Positions 26,274 through 33,927 are shown, numbered from the stretch's first letter. The stretch is DNA of 64,000 bases from Pelolinea submarina (GCF_003966975.1 NZ_AP018437.1:372001-436000); one strand, 5' to 3'. A program made the numbers and translations. The notes: generated by a model from the letters alone, not told the origin.

Positions 26274-26582
26274 TCACTTCTTCCCCCCGAGCCAGGCAGC
26301 GATCGCGGAAGCGATCAGGGTCAGGGCAGCCTGTCCGGCTTGGATGATTGTGGAGGTGGTTTTTCCGGAGATGACCGCGTCGTCGATGGTGCGGATGCGG
26401 TTCTCATGGTCGGCGACGTCGTTCTGGATTTCCTGCAGCTGGTTGCGGATGAAGTTCATCTTCTCAGCCTCCAGCTTGTCGTGGTGTTCGAGTTCTTTCT
26501 CGATCCGCCGAAAGCGCGACTCGATGCTGTCTTTCAGGCGGTTGAATTGCTCGCTCAGGAGCTGCGCTTGCAAATCGTCCAT
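26274..26582 (-). CDS. Coiled-coil protein with C-terminal membrane helix, XhlA-like holin accessory
   Basis: The 102-residue protein starts MDDLQAQLLSEQFNRLKDSI and is a continuous charged helix with heptad spacing to about residue 75, then a hydrophobic segment ALTLIASAIAAWLGG and a final KK. This plan matches XhlA/haemolysin-type phage lysis accessory proteins, which are anchored by one C-terminal helix and assist the holin. The position between small and large terminase is unusual for a lysis gene. No DNA-binding features are seen. Confidence 0.65.
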   Translation of the reverse strand: MDDLQAQLLSEQFNRLKDSIESRFRRIEKELEHHDKLEAEKMNFIRNQLQEIQNDVADHENRIRTIDDAVISGKTTSTIIQAGQAALTLIASAIAAWLGGKK

Positions 26583-26620
26583 AGAATCCCATTTCTACGC
26601 AGATGGTGGAGAGGGCGCGT

Positions 26621-27019
26621 TTAATTTCCAGCGGGGTCGCTGAGTCCAAGGTCATGGGCTACCTCTCCGATGGCTTGAGATAAGACGCTGATTACGTCGC
26701 CGTTGTCGCCGGCGATAAGCTGTTGGGTGCGCAGCAGGCCGGCCAGGCGGGTGGAAGCGGCGCCCAGTGTGTTGAGGGCCTGCGACCAGGTGTCGAGGCT
26801 TTGGGCGTCTGTGTCGGCATATTCGAAAACGCGGCGGATGATCACGCGCAGGAGAGCGATCTCATCGGTGAGGCCGTCGGACAAAGTGGTGCTGAGGTCT
26901 GCCAGTTCGAGGTTATTGAAGCGATGGGAATAAAACCCGTGCTTCAGGGCGTTGGTGTTGCCTGGCTGGCCGCCACGTTTGCGTTTGGCGGTGACGTTTG
27001 TTGTGACGTTTGCTGTCAT
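26621..27019 (-). CDS. Phage small terminase-like protein
   Basis: A protein of about 132 residues starts MTANVTTNVTAKRKRGGQPG and has the basic 'GGQPGNTNALKHGFYS' motif that opens many terminase small subunits and related phage proteins. A helical region (LSDGLTDEIALLRVIIRRVF) follows and the protein ends SDPAGN. The reading frame is open upstream to a GTG at 27124, but that stretch is Pro-rich and lacks similarity, so the ATG at 27019 is chosen; the start is not certain. It is the first gene after the operator-covered promoter, and the large terminase follows 12 bases after the next gene. Confidence 0.65.
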   Translation of the reverse strand: MTANVTTNVTAKRKRGGQPGNTNALKHGFYSHRFNNLELADLSTTLSDGLTDEIALLRVIIRRVFEYADTDAQSLDTWSQALNTLGAASTRLAGLLRTQQLIAGDNGDVISVLSQAIGEVAHDLGLSDPAGN

Positions 27020-27230
27020 GTTGGCTTCGTTGTGTGCTTCCTTGTTTATGACTTCCTTCGGTGCGGGCCGGCCCGGGCGGGTGGAGGGGTGCCTGGCGGG
27101 CGCCAGCGGCGCGGGAGGGGGCACGCCGCTGTGCCGCTGCGTTGTCTGGCTACTTGGTTTCCAGCCGCTCCCCGGTCCGGCTTGTGACCCTGTTCGGGCG
27201 CCGGCCCGCGGGGGAGGTGTGAAATAGAAT

Positions 27231-27253
27231 TAATGTTCTATTTACGAACATTA
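27231..27253. promoter_or_regulatory. Palindromic operator at the phage operon start site
   Basis: TAATGTTC and GAACATTA are perfect inverted eight-base arms separated by seven bases, over the predicted transcription start. The sequence shares the nine bases TGTTCTATT and the GTTC-N7-GAAC layout with the operator at 18192-18210. A further inverted half-site (AATAGAA) lies at 27223-27229. Confidence 0.65.
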
Positions 27254-27281
27254 AAATAGCAAAAATTACCGGTTTTGACAA
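27253..27281 (-). promoter_or_regulatory. Predicted promoter of the phage-derived operon
   Basis: On the reverse strand TTGTCA (27276-27281) and TATTTT (27253-27258) are separated by exactly 17 bases. The predicted start falls within the palindrome 27231-27253. A leader of over 200 bases would precede the small terminase. Confidence 0.55.
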
Positions 27282-27291
27282 CCTGTCAAAA
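27273..27291. promoter_or_regulatory. Second palindrome over the minus 35 region of the phage operon
   Basis: TTTTGACA, ACC, TGTCAAAA is a perfect inverted repeat overlapping the predicted minus 35 box on the reverse strand. It contains TTGACA on both strands, so it may be part of the promoter itself or a second operator. Confidence 0.55.
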
Positions 27292-27389
27292 GGTGAACGT
27301 GAGAAAAAGGGGGATGCTGAAGTGAGAGCTTCTGATAGTTTTAACCTCATAGAATGGTGTTCAATATCAATAATTTAAAGGAGTAAGCA

Positions 27390-27788
27390 ATGGAAGTTCC
27401 ACGCCATTGGAGATTACAAAAACAACGCTACAGCCTGACGGGTGAGGTCTGCCCGCATTGTGACGCGAAAATTTTTCCGGCCCGCGATGTCTGCCCCGAG
27501 TGCGGCGGCGAGGCCAAAGAACCCTTCCGCTTTAGCGGTAAGGGCGAAGTCTATTCCTACACTGTCATGAACAACGCTCCGGCCGGCTTCGAGCGCAGCT
27601 TGCCCTACACCGTCGCGCTGGTCAAACTGGCCGAAGGCCCCACCGTCACCGCCCAACTGACCGACCTGGGCGACACCCCCGTCAACATCGGCATGCCGGT
27701 TGAGATGGTCACCCGCCGCATCAAAGAAGACGGCGACGAGCGCGGCATGTTAATCTACGGTTACAAATTCCGCCCGGTATTGGGATAA
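27390..27788 (+). CDS. Zn-ribbon OB-fold protein (DUF35 / thiolase-accessory type)
   Basis: The 132-residue protein starts MEVPRHWRLQKQRYSL, has a rubredoxin-like zinc ribbon (CPHCDAKIFPARDVCPECGG, residues 21-40) and an OB-fold with 'GEVYSYTVMNNAPAGF'. This is the DUF35 architecture of acyl-CoA-associated proteins that partner thiolase-like HMG-CoA synthase or acetoacetyl-CoA enzymes. No thiolase or HMG-CoA synthase lies nearby, so its partner must be elsewhere. An AAGGAG site lies seven bases before the ATG. It ends in a strong terminator. Confidence 0.9.
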   Translation: MEVPRHWRLQKQRYSLTGEVCPHCDAKIFPARDVCPECGGEAKEPFRFSGKGEVYSYTVMNNAPAGFERSLPYTVALVKLAEGPTVTAQLTDLGDTPVNIGMPVEMVTRRIKEDGDERGMLIYGYKFRPVLG

Positions 27789-27802
27789 AGATTTGGAGTA
27801 TC

Positions 27803-27832
27803 TAAAAAGCCTTCCGAATGGAAGGCTTTTTT
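27803..27832 (+). terminator. Rho-independent terminator after the DUF35-type gene
   Basis: AAAAAGCCTTCC, GAAT and GGAAGGCTTTTTT form a strong hairpin with a T-run, 15 bases after the stop. Confidence 0.92.
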
Positions 27833-27851
27833 ATTTAACAAGCACGCTATT

Positions 27852-27980
27852 CCTCCCCCATAATGGAGTACCCATTATGGGGGAGGTTAGGAGGGGGCCG
27901 GGACAACATAGAAAAAATGGATGAGGCTAGGAGGTGGTAAGGACGGTGAAGAGAAAATGGGGGAGGTTACGAAGGAGCTC
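27852..27980. repeat. CCTCCCC...GGGGGAGG palindromic repeat, short form plus fragments
   Basis: CCTCCCCCATAATGG and CCATTATGGGGGAGG are a perfect 15-base inverted pair (27852-27885), followed by GTTAGGAGGGGGC and by two degenerate copies of ATGGGGGAGGTTAGGAGG up to 27980. It belongs to the same dispersed family as 29686, 30617, 38528, 38702 and 44190. Confidence 0.8.
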
Positions 27981-28042
27981 GGCTCAGATGCACGCATATG
28001 TATAATGAACAAAGATCATCTGTAAAGATAGAGGCAGAGAAA

Positions 28043-28600
28043 ATGGAAACCTATATAGCTTTAATTCGGGGCATCAACGTCGGCGGCAAGAACGCCCTAT
28101 CGATGGCCGACCTGAGAAAATTCCTGGAAGAACAGGGCTTTGTTGATGTCTCCACCTACATTGCCAGCGGGAATGTGATCTTGAGATCGAATAAACCTGC
28201 GTATGAGATCCGTGATTGCCTGGAAAAAGGCCTCCCCCAGAATTTTAAATTGGACGATGAATTCGTCAAAGTCCTGGTGCTGACTTCTGTCCAATTCCGG
28301 GCCGTGGTTGCCAACAAGCCTGAGGGATTCGGTGAACAGCCTGATCAATACCACAGCGATGCCATCTTCCTCATGGATATCGATGCCGCCGAAACGATGA
28401 GCGTCTTTAACCCACGCGAAGGCGTGGATCGCATCTGGCCGGGTGAGGGCGTGATCTACTCGCAGCGACTCAGCGCGCTGCGCACCAAGAGCCGCCTGAA
28501 CAAGATCATGAGCTCACCGGCTTATAAATCCATGACCATTCGTAATTGGAATACCGTCATGAAGTTGATGGAGATCCTGGGGAAAATGGAAGCGGAATAA
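28043..28600 (+). CDS. DUF1697 family protein
   Basis: The 185-residue protein starts METYIALIRGINVGGKN, the conserved signature of DUF1697. It continues with 'DVSTYIASGNVILRS' and ends with 'MTIRNWNTVMKLMEI', both typical of the family, so it is full length. The longer frame from 27998 adds residues not found in the family. These cytoplasmic proteins have a ferredoxin-like fold and no established biochemical role. It is flanked by palindromic repeats upstream and stands alone. Confidence 0.9.
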   Translation: METYIALIRGINVGGKNALSMADLRKFLEEQGFVDVSTYIASGNVILRSNKPAYEIRDCLEKGLPQNFKLDDEFVKVLVLTSVQFRAVVANKPEGFGEQPDQYHSDAIFLMDIDAAETMSVFNPREGVDRIWPGEGVIYSQRLSALRTKSRLNKIMSSPAYKSMTIRNWNTVMKLMEILGKMEAE

Positions 28601-28792
28601 AGGTTAGTTACTTGCTTGAATATTGCGCGAATCAACTTAAATATGGTTAATAATAAATTAAAAAAGAGAGGTCAGGAGGAGATATCAGAGCAAAAAAAGG
28701 GGCGGCTTGCCTGTCGAGATGGCCACGTGCAGCATCCTGCCCTTTCTGGCGCCACCAGTCTCTTGCACAATCGAATGAATCGGAAAGATTAA

Positions 28793-29593
28793 ATGAAATC
28801 AATTGGAACATTCCCGTTTGGGCAGTCAGTACATGAAGTCTCACAAAAAGACCGCACTTCGAAGGACGTGTTTGTTTTAGGCGTTTATGCAAGTGCAGTT
28901 CACGCACGTTGGATAAACAAAAGCCAGAAAACTGTTGTCAATGCTCTTGCTGTTGCGAGTGAACCATATATCTTTTGGCGTGGCGAAAATGCGGAATCCA
29001 TAATTCAGCAAATCGTCATTCCGGAAGAAATAGGGAGACTCATTCCAGCAAAACAAGATTTCAACGGCCCATCGGGAATTGCCCTTGATAAGTTGATCTT
29101 GCATCCTTTGGAATTGGAACGTCAAAATGTCTGGTTGTGTGATTTAGTGCCTCATAGTTGTGTAAATCCTTCTCAGCGTAAAGCTATTGAGCGAGCATAT
29201 TTACCGATTGCATCAAAATATGGATTAGCCAAACCCACTGTTCCACCTGTTCCAACGGTACTTGCTGATGATAATCGTCGAAAGGCGATTTTGGCTGAGA
29301 TAATTGAGTCAGAAGCAAAAATTCTAATATTGCTTGGCGATAAACCTATACAATGGTTTCTTTTTCCTTTTGATAATCGTTGGAGAAAACTCTCGGATTT
29401 TGGGCATGCTGGTCAGTCATACGGTCAACTACACAAGGCGCGAATAGGTGATAAGGAAATAGATGTTTTACCGCTCGCTCACCCCAGGCAAATTGCTCGG
29501 CTTGGTCAATCATCCGCTGTTTGGTACGATAATCATGAAAAATGGCTCAAGCAATCAGCAAGCAAGGTTGCACAGTATTTAAAATCTGGCTGA
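28793..29593 (+). CDS. Uracil-DNA glycosylase superfamily-like protein
   Basis: The 266-residue protein contains 'FVLGVYASAVHARW' near residue 27, resembling motif A (GxxPS/A) of the UDG superfamily, 'LCDLVPHSCVN' near residue 115, 'ILILLGDKPIQWFLFP' and a late 'LPLAHPRQIARLGQ' resembling the motif B H-P-S/R loop. The fold looks like the three-layer UDG sandwich, but family 4/5 iron-sulphur cysteines are not evident. It may remove damaged bases or act in defence against modified phage DNA; neither is shown. Confidence is moderate because motif A lacks the usual catalytic Asp/Glu. Confidence 0.55.
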   Translation: MKSIGTFPFGQSVHEVSQKDRTSKDVFVLGVYASAVHARWINKSQKTVVNALAVASEPYIFWRGENAESIIQQIVIPEEIGRLIPAKQDFNGPSGIALDKLILHPLELERQNVWLCDLVPHSCVNPSQRKAIERAYLPIASKYGLAKPTVPPVPTVLADDNRRKAILAEIIESEAKILILLGDKPIQWFLFPFDNRWRKLSDFGHAGQSYGQLHKARIGDKEIDVLPLAHPRQIARLGQSSAVWYDNHEKWLKQSASKVAQYLKSG

Positions 29594-29641
29594 CGCTGTG
29601 TCAACCAGGCGCGCTGCGTTAGGGTTGAATAGATGATCAAA

Positions 29642-29670
29642 CAAAGTCCCCATTCGGGGGTTTTGTTATT
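29642..29670 (+). terminator. Terminator-like hairpin after the UDG-like gene
   Basis: AAAGTCCCC, ATTC and GGGGGTTTT form a short GC stem with flanking A and T runs ending TTTTGTTATT, about 50 bases after the stop codon. Confidence 0.65.
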
Positions 29671-29685
29671 TAACAATCCTGCATT

Positions 29686-29789
29686 CCTCCCCTATTTTTC
29701 GAAGCTCTTTGCAAGAGCAAAGAGCGGAGATGCACATTCCTGAACAGCCTCGAGCTGTCCCCGGAATGGGTACTCCATTGTGGGGGAAG
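29686..29789. repeat. Palindromic repeat, long form (copy A)
   Basis: Outer arms CCTCCCC and GGGGGAAG enclose two inner hairpins: GCTCTTTG...CAAAGAGC and CATTCC..CAGCCTCGAGCTG..GGAATG. The same organisation is seen at 30617-30735 and 38528-38640 with substitutions in the stems, so a three-way junction is possible. Confidence 0.8.
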
Positions 29790-29810
29790 CCAGCGTTTTT
29801 TTCGAAAGCA

Positions 29811-30542
29811 TTATTCGGTTTTTGAGAATAGATGTTTGTGATAAAGGCCCGGATTCATTAAAAAGTCTTTGGTGATTTGATAATGCTCGGTCTCTTCATA
29901 AATAACCTTTGTAATCCGTTCTTGGTCAAAGCTGTAAATAATCGCTTCGGGATAACTGAGAATGATCGGCGAATGCGTGGCAATGATGAACTGCGCCTTT
30001 CCTGTCTTCTCAAGTTCATGCATCAGCACCAGAAAAGACAATTGCCTTTTCGGAGATAAGGCGGCTTCCGGTTCGTCCAATATATAAATACCTTTTTTGA
30101 ATTTATTTTCAAATAACGCCAGAAATGCTTCCCCATGGGACTGGCCGTGCAATGACTTGCCGCCATACGCGTCATACACGCCCGGTTCATCCGATTCCAG
30201 ATTGTCGATATATGTGGCAAAGTTGAAGAAGCTTTCCGCCCTCAGAAAGAAGCCATCCGTTACCTTGGGAAGCCAGGAAAACCGCAATATCGATCCAAGA
30301 TTGGATTCGGTCTTATGATATTGGTAATAATGGTTCCTGTTCCCGCCCGCTACATTGAACCCGCAGTTTTCAGCAATAGCCTCGAGCAGCGTCGATTTCC
30401 CGGATCCGTTTTCTCCCACAAAAAAAGTCACATTGCTGCTGAATTCCATGTTGATTCCTTCGGAGAAAGCCGGAATATTGAATGGATATTCTTGTGCGTT
30501 AGCGGTATTTTCGACAGTTCGAATTGAATTAAGGAAGGGCAT
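29811..30542 (-). CDS. AAA/ABC-type ATPase of the RecF/SbcC-like AAA_15 class
   Basis: The 243-residue protein has Walker A GENGSGKST (near residue 44), an ABC signature-like LHGQSHGEA (near 131), Walker B 'GIYILDEPEAALSP' and the switch His in 'FIIATHSPIILSYP'. It lacks a long coiled coil, so it is a compact head domain. Stand-alone ATPases of this type are common in Bacteria and some belong to defence operons such as retron or OLD-like systems, but here there is no recognisable effector next to it. It is bracketed on both sides by long-form palindromic repeats. Confidence 0.85.
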   Translation of the reverse strand: MPFLNSIRTVENTANAQEYPFNIPAFSEGINMEFSSNVTFFVGENGSGKSTLLEAIAENCGFNVAGGNRNHYYQYHKTESNLGSILRFSWLPKVTDGFFLRAESFFNFATYIDNLESDEPGVYDAYGGKSLHGQSHGEAFLALFENKFKKGIYILDEPEAALSPKRQLSFLVLMHELEKTGKAQFIIATHSPIILSYPEAIIYSFDQERITKVIYEETEHYQITKDFLMNPGLYHKHLFSKTE

Positions 30543-30616
30543 CTCGACCTCACGGATCGCTATTTTGTTTATCTGAATTGTACCTATAAAGAGTTAATCA
30601 ATCCTGACAATGATTT

Positions 30617-30735
30617 TCCCCCCTATTTTTCGAGGCTCTTTGTAAGAGCAAAGAGCGGAGATGCCCATTCCGGAACAGCCTCGAGCTGGTACAGGAATAG
30701 GTACTCCATTATGGAGGAGGCTAGGAGGGGGCGGG
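30617..30735. repeat. Palindromic repeat, long form (copy B)
   Basis: Near-identical to copy A over the inner hairpins (GCTCTTTG...CAAAGAGCGGAG and CATTCCGGAACAGCCTCGAG), closing with GGAGGAGGCTAGGAGGGGGC. Lies between the divergent AAA ATPase and the HEPN-like gene in a 307-base gap that holds no gene. Confidence 0.8.
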
Positions 30736-30849
30736 CAGCACAGTGATAATAGAGCAGTTAAGTGGGCGCTGGTATCAAAATGAATCTGTATAATTATGGA
30801 TGATTGATTTCTCTTTATCCAAGAATCTCTTGTTGAGAAAAGGAAAAAC

Positions 30850-31782
30850 ATGAAATTTCGGCCAGTTTATAACCTTGAATTTCCTTCTTGGTGTCCCGAA
30901 TTAAATATAGTTGGATATCGGTTTTTACGAGTGGATGATTACCAACAGAAATTGCAGAATCTTCAACACGTAATATCATACTCTTCCGAATTTGCTATTA
31001 AGAAGAATACAGGTACACATTCCTTAACAGCATTTGTTGAAATACCTAAGAATGAAGAAAAAGCGATTTTTAATTGGTCAGGAAGAGATAATATTGCTTT
31101 AATGGATGTTTTATTATTACTAACTCTTTTTACCGGCCGAGATGTGTTTACACTTGGACCTCAAACAGATAAGCAGATAATAAGGACTAGCGATGTAATT
31201 ATTGCTGATCCAAGAGTCTTTGATTGGGGTGGAACTCTCAGGTGTTCGATTCCTTATAAGAAACAGACAATTGACCCAGAACCTTATGGATATGATATTG
31301 GATTCGAGGAGGGGTTAAATAAGATTTACAAATTAATAAGCAGTAATGATTGGCAGAAAAAATATAAAGGTGGATATTTCCTATTATTAGCAAAGAGTGC
31401 TTTTAAACATCAAATACTTGAATCAGCATTTATTCAATGCTGGACGATTTGGGAGCATTTATTTGCTATTCTCAATTCTCAATGGCTTTCGGGCAAGAAA
31501 ATACAACAAATAGGTTCGGCAGACAAAATATCATTTCTTCTAGTGGAATTTGCTTTGACTGGTGATATAGACACCGCATCAAGAAAAAGAATTGAAACTT
31601 TGACTGAAATTAGAAATAGGTTAATTCATTTTGGGAGATTTCCAGAACGTAGCTCCTCGTATAATGATGCAGTTTTGTTCATACGATTGACTGAATTTAT
31701 TCTATCGAAAATTCTCGGCCTTTCACCATCAAACGTTTTTAACACTGTCAATAACCTTGAAAGGTTTTTAAGGAATGAATAA
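30850..31782 (+). CDS. HEPN-like protein of unknown function
   Basis: The 310-residue AT-rich protein has an N-terminal beta-rich region (MKFRPVYNLEFPSWCPE) and a mainly helical C-terminal half. The sequence 'LTEIRNRLIHFGRFPE' near residue 262 fits the HEPN RNase motif R-N-x3-H (Rx4-6H), as in ApeA and many toxin or defence nucleases. A central 'WEHLFAIL' helix is also typical of HEPN-type domains of DUF4145 or ApeA relatives. It probably cleaves RNA or is a derived, inactive relative. It heads three AT-rich genes on one strand. Confidence 0.55.
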   Translation: MKFRPVYNLEFPSWCPELNIVGYRFLRVDDYQQKLQNLQHVISYSSEFAIKKNTGTHSLTAFVEIPKNEEKAIFNWSGRDNIALMDVLLLLTLFTGRDVFTLGPQTDKQIIRTSDVIIADPRVFDWGGTLRCSIPYKKQTIDPEPYGYDIGFEEGLNKIYKLISSNDWQKKYKGGYFLLLAKSAFKHQILESAFIQCWTIWEHLFAILNSQWLSGKKIQQIGSADKISFLLVEFALTGDIDTASRKRIETLTEIRNRLIHFGRFPERSSSYNDAVLFIRLTEFILSKILGLSPSNVFNTVNNLERFLRNE

Positions 31783-31966
31783 TTGGTCAATCTTTGAATT
31801 TCATTTATAGTAATTTGGAATCTGGCATAAAATCAATTTCATTTAGTTGTTCAACCTGAATATTTACAGGAATGATCTAAACATACATTCAATAAAAAGT
31901 CTTGTTTATTGCGAATTATGTCTTATTTATAACAATTCTAAATAATTATTGTAAATCAAACGTCTG

Positions 31967-31990
31967 TATAATTGACTATAGAAAGTCAAT
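31967..31990 (+). promoter_or_regulatory. Promoter with overlapping palindrome before the DUF4145 gene
   Basis: TATAAT (31967-31972) is directly followed by ATTGACT, ATAGAA, AGTCAAT, a perfect seven-base inverted repeat (31971-31990) over the expected start site. A minus 35 box is not clear. The 239-base gap 31783-32021 otherwise shows nothing. Confidence 0.5.
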
Positions 31991-32021
31991 GAATAGAATA
32001 AAAATTCGTAGGGATTGAAAA

Positions 32022-32693
32022 ATGATTTGTCCTCATTGCGGGGTTGCGTTTCATGAAGATTGGAGTTTGGTTGCAAATGGTCCGGTTTGTTTCGATGGAA
32101 CTATTGGTACTGGGATTGAGTACGACATATGTCCAGAATGTAATGAACCTATCATAAGAGTTGTTCACGGGCCTGTTGAGAATGAAGACTTTTTGGAAGA
32201 CGATAATGAAGAGGTGATATTAGATGATAAAAAAATCGTCTACCCATATTCCATTGAAATAGGTTTATCTGAAGATATTCCTGATATCTACAAAGAGGAT
32301 TTTATTGAGGCTATGAAACTTATGTCCCAAAGCCCCAAAGCTTCTGCAGCATTAAGCCGTCGGCTATTGCAAAAACTTCTCATAGATGAAGCAAAAATTA
32401 AGGGAGCTTCATTAAGTATTCAAATAGAAAAATTCTGTTCTAATGATGACATACCTTCGGTATTAAAAGAATCTGTTGACGCAATTAGAAATATTGGTAA
32501 TTTTGCGGCACATCCGTTGAAAGATAAAAATACTGGTGAGATAATCGAAGTGGAACCTGGGGAGGCTGAATGGTCGTTAGATATTGTGCGTGGACTTTTT
32601 GATTATTTTTTTATACAACCTGCTCGTTTGCAGCGTAGAAGAGATGAACTAAACATCAAGCTGAAATCAATGGGGAAGCCTTTGCTGAAATAA
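32022..32693 (+). CDS. Zinc ribbon-DUF4145 protein
   Basis: The 223-residue protein has an N-terminal zinc ribbon (CPHC at residues 3-6, CPEC near 40) and an acidic linker, then a helical DUF4145 domain from about residue 90 with 'SPKASAALSRRLLQKLLI' and 'AIRNIGNFAAHPLKDKNTG' and the final 'WSLDIVRGLFDYFFIQP'. DUF4145 belongs to the HEPN-like all-helical group and occurs in restriction-modification systems and nucleic-acid-related proteins. It has its own promoter with a palindrome. It is AT-rich, like the genes on either side, and lies 239 bases after the HEPN-like gene. Confidence 0.85.
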   Translation: MICPHCGVAFHEDWSLVANGPVCFDGTIGTGIEYDICPECNEPIIRVVHGPVENEDFLEDDNEEVILDDKKIVYPYSIEIGLSEDIPDIYKEDFIEAMKLMSQSPKASAALSRRLLQKLLIDEAKIKGASLSIQIEKFCSNDDIPSVLKESVDAIRNIGNFAAHPLKDKNTGEIIEVEPGEAEWSLDIVRGLFDYFFIQPARLQRRRDELNIKLKSMGKPLLK

Positions 32694-32825
32694 ACCTCGA
32701 TCAAGGATATGTAAACCATCCTGAATTGATATGAAGATTGAATAGCAGAAATCCTTCAAAGATTTACTGTGCTGGAAAAAAGCATTACATAATTAGCATC
32801 ATTATGCCTTCAACCTTTAAAAAAC

Positions 32826-33758
32826 ATGAAACTATATAAATATTTCGGTCCCGATATTCTCGATAAAGCTTTTTCGTCTAAAAAATATTTATCATTAAAA
32901 TGTGGCTATCCTAAAGATTTTAATGATCCTTATGAACTATTCTTGACAATAGATTTTAATGAACAGCCAGAAATCCTAGCGTTCTATTCAGATATCATTG
33001 GTGAGATAGTCCAATTGCCTACTACTTGTTTTTCTCAATCACCATCCATTATTCCAATGTGGTCTCATTATGCCCAAAACCTAGCAGGATTTGTAATTGA
33101 GATTAATGAAGAAAATCTTGCAAAACAATTCCCGAAAAGCAGGTTTGGGGATGTGGATTACAGAGAAAAGCCAGATGATTCACTTCAATACAGTCTTCAT
33201 AAAGCTTTTACAACTTTAAAACCTCGGCACACTTATTCCCTTTTTAATGAAGTTTTAGGAATGGCATATTTTTCAAAGAATATTTGCTGGAACTATGAGC
33301 TAGAACGTCGCATGGTTATTGACCCCGATGAAACCAGAGAGAGTAATGGATTAATACTTATTGATATACCCATTAATTGCGTTAGTGCCATCATTTGTGG
33401 ACCTCGTGCTAATCTAAAAACGAAAGAAGCATTAAGTAAGCAAGCTAATAGATTTAAATGTAATTACTTCGAAATGAAAATTGGTCATAGTTCAATAACA
33501 CCATTCTTTGTAAATAGAACGGGTGACTCATATATTTTCAAGGAGGGGAAATTATTACCTCCATCAAAATTTTGCATAATGTGCAAAGAACCATTGGGAA
33601 ATACAGATACAAAAGTATGTTCTTGGTGCTCAATTAATGAATCAAATAGAGCTTCGGCAGCAGTTAAAAATCCATTCCGAATGCTTGATAGTATTGGATT
33701 GCTAGAGTCTTATCTCAGAGACATGGATGAAATTACCCAAGAACATCAGAAGAAATAA
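32826..33758 (+). CDS. DUF2971 protein with C-terminal zinc ribbon
   Basis: The 310-residue protein starts MKLYKYFGPDILDKAF and has the DUF2971 core 'YPKDFNDPYELFL' (near residue 36) and 'IPMWSHYAQNLAGFVIEI' (near 77). A later 'AYFSKNICWNYELERRM' fits the family. A zinc ribbon CIMC...CSWC (near residues 250-270) is appended, which many relatives lack. DUF2971 proteins are frequent in variable islands beside toxin or defence genes, and their activity is unknown. It lies 132 bases after the DUF4145 gene and is similarly AT-rich. Confidence 0.85.
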   Translation: MKLYKYFGPDILDKAFSSKKYLSLKCGYPKDFNDPYELFLTIDFNEQPEILAFYSDIIGEIVQLPTTCFSQSPSIIPMWSHYAQNLAGFVIEINEENLAKQFPKSRFGDVDYREKPDDSLQYSLHKAFTTLKPRHTYSLFNEVLGMAYFSKNICWNYELERRMVIDPDETRESNGLILIDIPINCVSAIICGPRANLKTKEALSKQANRFKCNYFEMKIGHSSITPFFVNRTGDSYIFKEGKLLPPSKFCIMCKEPLGNTDTKVCSWCSINESNRASAAVKNPFRMLDSIGLLESYLRDMDEITQEHQKK

Positions 33759-33927
33759 TTCTTAGATTGGCATTATGTTGATTTATAGAGTTTTTTTGTG
33801 TCAATTGTTATCTTTGATATTCGGAGAGTATACTTTCTCATTGGTAAATATATAAAGTCATTAATTTATAATTAAAACCGCTCCCTCTTATTTGTTTTCC
33901 ATAAGAAATATTGTAAGGAACTCACCC

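Noticed and set aside
26464-26655. Small frame MTLDSATPLEIK between small terminase and holin-like gene
   Set aside because: It overlaps both neighbouring genes in another frame and shows no domain; kept out because neighbouring gene calls explain the bases better.
20853-27300. Calling the phage region an intact prophage
   Set aside because: Integrase, repressor, portal, protease and capsid genes are absent and the lysozyme is truncated, so only a remnant or cassette can be supported.
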